A stretch of DNA of 19,705 nt from an uncultured Eubacteriales bacterium (GTDB lineage Bacteria > Bacillota_A > Clostridia > Oscillospirales > Oscillospiraceae), in NCBI GenBank assembly GCA_900319835.1, contig ONPY01000041.1, positions 1 to 19,705 on the forward strand, in the 5' to 3' direction. Positions within the stretch are counted from its first letter, which is position 1; the number at the start of each line of letters is the position of its first letter. Of this stretch, positions 16,755-19,705 are shown piece after piece. Below the pieces are notes generated by a model that searched no databases, was not told where the DNA came from, and saw nothing but the letters and a program-made list of their open reading frames with translations. Position numbers and translations under genes: made by a program.

Positions 16755-18110
16755 TCAGGCCGGCTTGCACACAGTCTCCTGCCCGGTCTGGTCGTTGACC
16801 CAGTGGAGCTTGTCGTCCTGGATGAAGAAGCGTCCAGTCCCGTTGTAGCTCTCGTCCGACACCGTGTAGTGGCTTTCGTCGGTGTAGGTCTCCACCCAGT
16901 AGTGGCCGTCCGTATATTCCATGATATCCTTTTTGGATACATTGGCCGTCATGGTCCAGCGGGACCTCTGCCAGGCAGAGCTGGACCAGGAGATATCCAC
17001 ATTCATGCTGCCCTCGCCCCGGTAGGTGAAGTTGATCTGGCAGCGGCCGGCGATCTCCTCCGCCCAACGGCCCTCAAAGCCCTGTCTCTTCGGTGCGGAC
17101 GTGGGTGCGGGCGTGGGTGTGGGCTGGCCCTTGATCGTGATGAGCGCGGTCTTGGTGTCGGTCGAGCCGGAGTCGTTCGAGAAGCGGCAGTAGACCTTCC
17201 AGCCGTTGAGTTCCACCGGGATGTTGTCCAGCGTCATGTCCTTGGAATAACCCTTGATGATCTTCAGCGTGGGAAATTCCTTGGCCATCTGGAGGTAGTC
17301 GAGATCCTTCGACCCGTCGGGGCTCACGAAATGCCACTCGGCGATCTTGGCGTTTTCATAGCGCGTGACAAACTGGCACTTGCCGCCCACCGCCACGGTC
17401 TCGGAGCCGGGGTCTTTCGTGATCACGGGCGCGTTGGGATTGCTGGGTGCGGCAGAGCTTCCGCTGCCGGTCCCCGCACCCTTCACCGTGATGAGCGCCG
17501 AGGCAGTGTCCGTCGAGCCGAAATCGTTGGAAAAGCGGCAGTAAACCTTCCAGCCGTTGAGCTCGGCGGGGATCTTGTCCAGGGTCATGTCCTTGCCGTA
17601 GCCGTCGATGATCTTCAGGGTCGGAAACTCCTCTGCCGCCTTCAGATAGTCGATATCCCGGCTCCCGTCAGGGCTCACGAAATGCCACACCGCCCACTTG
17701 GCGTTTTCATAGCGGGTGACGAACTGGCACTTGCCGCCCACGTTCACGGTCTCGCCGGTGGGATTCTTCTTGACCACCGGCAGATTGGAGGACGCAGGCT
17801 TTGCCGTCGGTGCCGGGGTAGGCGCCTGTGTGGGCGCGGGCGCCAGAGTGGGTGCAGGCGTCTGGGCCGGCGCGGGTGCCAGTGTGGGCACGGGTTCCTG
17901 GGCCGGTGCAGGCTGGGACGTCGGGGTGATCGCGAACCCGCCTTCCGGTGTCCCGGCCGGCGTGGGTTCCGCCGTTGCGGACTGCGCCGGGGCCGCCGTC
18001 TCCACGGGCGCAACGGTCACAGTCTCCGCGTTGTTCTTCTTTTTCCCGCAGGCGCTCAGCGTCAGCAGGGCCAGAAGGATACAGAGGACAATAAACAGTT
18101 TCTTTTTCAT
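16755..18110 (-). CDS. Lipoprotein with two tandem Cys-pair (Ig-like) domains and a C-terminal beta domain
   Basis: A 451-residue predicted lipoprotein of unknown function. The signal peptide ends in the lipobox LSAC with C21, followed by a Lys-rich segment and a long Ala/Pro/Thr spacer (about 26-112) that would span the wall. Two near-identical domains follow: cysteines C128/C191 in the first and C245/C308 in the second, exactly 117 residues apart, each reading GGKCQFVTRYENAK, then FVSPDG, FPTLKI, ELNGWKVYCRFSND and GSTDT. This order resembles bacterial Ig-like folds with one disulfide. A Gly/Ser-rich linker separates them. The last 110 residues form a different domain (GRWAEEIAGRCQINF, C357, C448). 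ATG 18110 has AGAGGT 9 bases upstream; the frame continues to 18248 without support. Not recognised as a named family. Confidence 0.85.
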   Translation of the reverse strand: MKKKLFIVLCILLALLTLSACGKKKNNAETVTVAPVETAAPAQSATAEPTPAGTPEGGFAITPTSQPAPAQEPVPTLAPAPAQTPAPTLAPAPTQAPTPAPTAKPASSNLPVVKKNPTGETVNVGGKCQFVTRYENAKWAVWHFVSPDGSRDIDYLKAAEEFPTLKIIDGYGKDMTLDKIPAELNGWKVYCRFSNDFGSTDTASALITVKGAGTGSGSSAAPSNPNAPVITKDPGSETVAVGGKCQFVTRYENAKIAEWHFVSPDGSKDLDYLQMAKEFPTLKIIKGYSKDMTLDNIPVELNGWKVYCRFSNDSGSTDTKTALITIKGQPTPTPAPTSAPKRQGFEGRWAEEIAGRCQINFTYRGEGSMNVDISWSSSAWQRSRWTMTANVSKKDIMEYTDGHYWVETYTDESHYTVSDESYNGTGRFFIQDDKLHWVNDQTGQETVCKPA

Positions 18111-18227
18111 AGGATTGACCTCTCGCGTTGAAATATTTGCAACTGCATTGTACTCCCAATTGCAAAACTTTTCCACATAAATGTTCTTAATTTCCGCGGC
18201 TTCATATTTTGTGTGCGGGCAGCGTTT

Positions 18228-18298
18228 GAGTCCCTCGCTGGGCACCAAAAATCACCGCCCCATCACTGCTCAAAAGGCACTACTCCAGCGGGGACTCG
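18228..18298. repeat. 71-bp unit of convergent tRNA 3' ends, copy A (decayed)
   Basis: It begins with GAGTCCCTCGCTGGGCACCA (18228-18247) reading plus, and ends with the inverse of the tRNA-Lys tail (18283-18298). The centre is degenerate and no longer forms a terminator stem. Copy B at 18403-18473 has the same ends and length, and its right arm is the live tRNA-Lys gene. Confidence 0.7.
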
Positions 18299-18303
18299 CT
18301 TGC

Positions 18304-18391
18304 ATTTGATTTCCCTTGCGGGGGACGGGAAATCAAATAAAAGAATTCGCCAGTGTGAGCACTGGCTCATGCACACGCCCCCGGCGTGTGC
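18304..18391. repeat. Three consecutive hairpins between the tRNA-tail units
   Basis: Stem 1 is 12 bp, 18304-18315 with 18327-18338. Stem 2 is 7 bp around 18349-18366 and its 21 bases (18348-18368) are the exact reverse complement of 2822-2842, so it is a remnant of the REP-like family. Stem 3 is 9 bp, 18371-18379 with 18383-18391. No coding potential is evident. Confidence 0.65.
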
Positions 18392-18402
18392 GGACATGAT
18401 TC

Positions 18403-18473
18403 GAGTCCCTCGCTGGGCACCAAAAAAGAGCAGCCAAAAGGCTGCTCTTTTTTGGTGCTCCAGCGGGGACTCG
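18403..18473. repeat. 71-bp unit of convergent tRNA 3' ends, copy B (intact terminator)
   Basis: Left arm: a plus-strand tRNA tail from T-loop to CCA (TTCGAGT upstream, then CCCTCGCTGGGCACCA), without the rest of a tRNA before it. Middle: the terminator at 18422-18453. Right arm: the 3' end of tRNA-Lys on the minus strand. It starts 175 bases after copy A. Confidence 0.7.
18422..18453 (-). terminator. Intrinsic terminator of the tRNA operon
   Basis: A perfect 14-bp stem, 18422-18435 with 18440-18453, with an AAAA loop on the plus strand and six A/T pairs at the base. On the minus strand it directly follows the tRNA-Lys CCA end, and the T6 run closes the transcript. Confidence 0.92.
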
Positions 18474-18528
18474 AACCCCGGACACCCTGCTTAAAAGGCA
18501 GGTGCTCTACCTCCTGAGCTACTGGGGC
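18453..18528 (-). tRNA. tRNA-Lys (anticodon TTT)
   Basis: Folds as a cloverleaf with encoded CCA. The anticodon arm is CCTGC-CTTTTAA-GCAGG, the T-arm is CGGGG-TTCGAGT-CCCCG and the D-stem is GCTC/GAGC. The acceptor arms GCCCCAG and CTGGAGC pair except for C3 opposite A70, an unusual mismatch. Last gene of the tRNA operon. Confidence 0.95.
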
Positions 18529-18785
18529 AAATCGTCGGAGCAAGCTTCAGATCGGCCCGCTTCTGCACATGCGCGAAAGCTTGCTCCCTCCGCTGCTCCT
18601 CCTCTCAAAACCGAACCCGCTGCGCTGGGCTTCGGTTTTGGAAAGCGTGAGAATGTGGACGTCTCCCCCCAAATCGAAAGCTTCGCTTTCGATTTGGAAA
18701 GGAAGGAGGAGACTGAGGATGCGCAGCTTTCGCGGCTCTTTCGCAAACCGCGGAAGCGTAGCGGATCAGGCTTCTCCTGACGCCG
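18529..18785. repeat. Long structured spacer between tRNA-Gln and tRNA-Lys (copy A)
   Basis: Modular non-coding spacer of 257 bases. One end module, next to tRNA-Lys (about 18529-18606), contains AAGCTT...AAGCTT inverted arms. In the middle are a 12-bp bulged stem (18607-18639) and a perfect 13-bp stem (18669-18681 with 18685-18697). The other end module (18697-18783) carries a 10-bp hairpin, 18726-18735 with 18748-18757. Both end modules recur in the Arg-His spacer. No gene is present. Confidence 0.75.
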
Positions 18786-18859
18786 TGGCTGGGATGGCGG
18801 GACTCGAACCCACTATATCGGAGTCAAAGTCCGGTGTGTTACCATTACACTACATCCCA
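18786..18859 (-). tRNA. tRNA-Gln (anticodon TTG)
   Basis: Acceptor TGGGATG pairs fully with CATCCCA, discriminator G, CCA encoded. The anticodon loop is CTTTGAC, giving TTG. The T-arm is GTGGG-TTCGAGT-CCCGC and the D-arm GTGT/ACAC. The top pair of the anticodon stem is C27 opposite A43, a tolerated mismatch. Confidence 0.95.
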
Positions 18860-18867
18860 TCGTGATG

Positions 18868-18899
18868 AAAAACCGAGGCCGGTGCAGCCAGCCTCGGCT
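18868..18899 (-). terminator. Terminator-like hairpin between tRNA-His and tRNA-Gln
   Basis: On the minus strand AGCCGAGGC (18899-18891) pairs with GCCTCGGTT (18879-18871), one G-T pair, and TTTTT follows. It sits in the 50-base gap just downstream of tRNA-His. Read-through must occur, or Gln and Lys have a start point I do not see. Confidence 0.6.
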
Positions 18900-18909
18900 A
18901 ATCGTTAAG

Positions 18910-18986
18910 TGGGGTGGGATATGGGGCTCGAACCCACGACACCCGGAACCACAATCCGGTGCTCTACCAACTGAGCTAATCCCACC
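18910..18986 (-). tRNA. tRNA-His (anticodon GTG)
   Basis: Has the extra 5' G (position -1, at 18986) opposite C73, the identity mark of tRNA-His. Acceptor GTGGGAT pairs with ATCCCAC, CCA is encoded, and the anticodon arm CCGGA-TTGTGGT-TCCGG reads GTG. T-arm and D-arm are canonical. Confidence 0.96.
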
Positions 18987-19341
18987 AAATCGTCCAGGCA
19001 AGCTTCGGATCGACCCGCTTCCGCGTATACGCGAAAGCTTGCTCCCTTCGCTGCCTGTCCTCTCGAAATCAAAGCATTCGCTTTGCTTTCGTTATTTCCT
19101 TGTTTCCCTTCCGGGAGCTTATCATAAACTCAAAGCCGAAGCTCTGAGAGGATTCTCCATTTGCTGGGGAATCTATATAAAACACATCGGCACACTCGCG
19201 CCAATGGCGGTCGACTGAACCAAACACAAAGCCCAACGAAGTGGGTTTGTGTTTGAAAGGAAGAAGGAGTGAGGATCCGCGCAGCATTTGCGGCACTTAC
19301 GCAAACCGCAAATGCGGAGCCATCCGAACTTCTTCTGACGC
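18987..19341. repeat. Long structured spacer between tRNA-Arg and tRNA-His (copy B)
   Basis: A 355-base counterpart of the 18529-18785 spacer. The module next to tRNA-His (about 18987-19065) matches the one beside tRNA-Lys, starting with CAAATCGTC. The module next to tRNA-Arg (19255-19341, 87 bases) matches 18697-18783 and carries the hairpin 19284-19293 with 19306-19315. A bulged 14-bp stem lies at 19221-19255. An extra, more AT-rich stretch of about 130 bases (about 19083-19216) is absent from copy A. No gene is present. Confidence 0.75.
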
Positions 19342-19418
19342 TGGCACGCCAAGAGGGATTCGAACCCCCGACCTACTGCTTAGAAGGCAGTTGCTCTATC
19401 CTGCTGAGCTATTGGCGC
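19342..19418 (-). tRNA. tRNA-Arg (anticodon TCT)
   Basis: Anticodon arm ACTGC-CTTCTAA-GCAGT reads TCT. Acceptor GCGCCAA pairs with TTGGCGT, so the first pair is a G1-U72 wobble; discriminator G, CCA encoded. T-arm GGGGG-TTCGAAT-CCCTC contains one G-T pair. Confidence 0.95.
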
Positions 19419-19451
19419 ATATGTGCTGCCGCTCAGCTTGAACGTCCTTAC

Positions 19452-19525
19452 TGGAGCGGGTGATGGGAATCGAACCCACGTATCCAGCTTGGAAGGCTGG
19501 TGTTCTACCATTGAACTACACCCGC
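19452..19525 (-). tRNA. tRNA-Gly (anticodon TCC)
   Basis: Acceptor GCGGGTG pairs fully with CACCCGC, discriminator T, CCA encoded. The anticodon arm CCAGC-CTTCCAA-GCTGG reads TCC. First gene of the operon; only 33 bases separate it from tRNA-Arg. Confidence 0.96.
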
Positions 19526-19548
19526 ACGTCGTCCCATTCAGCCCTGAG

Positions 19549-19578
19549 ATAATACCATATACAGGCGGCGGATGTCAA
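19549..19578 (-). promoter_or_regulatory. Sigma-70 promoter of the tRNA operon
   Basis: On the minus strand a perfect TTGACA (19578-19573) is followed after 18 bases by TATTAT (19554-19549). The start would be near 19542, about 17 bases before tRNA-Gly. The AT-rich stretch at 19589-19600 upstream could act as an UP element. The remaining 19606-19705 shows no gene I can support. Confidence 0.88.
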
Positions 19579-19705
19579 CAGCTTTCTGAAAATTTTTTCC
19601 GGTCGGTTTGTAGGGTTTACAATGATGTGTGACAGAAAGTGAAAAAAAGATAGCGAATAGGAGTGGCCTGTATTAAGGTTGAGTTGTCGAGACAAAACCG
19701 AAAGG

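Noticed and set aside
17067..17770. Possible tandem DNA repeat array or CRISPR
   Set aside because: The repetition is the two-fold protein domain duplication with a 351-base period; no short repeats with unique spacers occur.
16752..18131. 459-codon plus-strand reading frame opposite the lipoprotein
   Set aside because: Its repeats merely mirror the duplicated domains; the minus frame has the lipobox and Cys pairs.
18111..18248. N-terminal extension of the lipoprotein
   Set aside because: The signal peptide begins at 18110 with a ribosome site; the extra codons cross the likely promoter region.
18213..18494. Short plus-strand reading frame in the tRNA-tail region
   Set aside because: It crosses hairpins, the terminator and tRNA-Lys, and has no ribosome site.

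Overview
The window is 19.7 kb of GC-rich (roughly 60%) bacterial chromosome. Gene content points to a gut-type Clostridia member, most likely in the Oscillospiraceae/Ruminococcaceae. The evidence is a GdpP c-di-AMP phosphodiesterase, the rplI-dnaB pair, tilS-hpt-ftsH, a compact rrf2-nifS-nifU iron-sulfur operon, strong AGGAGG-type ribosome binding sites, frequent TTG/GTG starts and CCA-encoding tRNAs. The family placement is inference from gene order and style, not from a search.

Layout. 1-2776 (+): the 3' part of a MarR-type regulator, a 12-TM GPH/SLC45-like MFS transporter and a membrane-anchored glycerophosphodiester phosphodiesterase. 2777-2950: a perfect 18-bp bidirectional terminator stem whose loop holds a head-to-head pair of REP-like palindromes. 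2951-5340 (-): the rrf2 (iscR-like) - nifS - nifU operon for Fe-S cluster assembly. 5345-5604: candidate rrf2 promoter, a 14-bp terminator hairpin and a short dispersed-type repeat. 5605-6624 (-): a sugar-1-phosphate nucleotidyltransferase with an unusual C-terminal tail that resembles only the last domain of a phosphohexomutase. 6691-14525 (+): one near-continuous housekeeping run starting at a good sigma-70 promoter, gdpP-rplI-dnaB-tilS-hpt-ftsH, ended by a strong terminator. 14606-18110 (-): a lipoprotein with two tandem Cys-pair domains, an APC amino-acid permease and a TauE/SafE permease, in that transcription order. 18213-19578 (-): five tRNA genes (transcribed Gly-TCC, Arg-TCT, His-GTG, Gln-TTG, Lys-TTT) behind a clear promoter, separated by long, structured, repeated spacers.

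How it works together: the gdpP-ftsH run joins c-di-AMP turnover, replication, translation, purine salvage and membrane proteolysis, a core arrangement in Firmicutes. The rrf2-nifS-nifU unit is a self-contained, probably feedback-regulated Fe-S system.

I found no defence system, CRISPR array, phage or biosynthetic cluster. The most unusual material is non-coding: the BIME-like element inside a terminator, duplicated tRNA spacers with a hairpin whose arms co-vary, and a 71-bp unit built from convergent tRNA 3' ends occurring twice. Among proteins, the nucleotidyltransferase with a lone phosphohexomutase-like tail and the duplicated-domain lipoprotein merit a second look.
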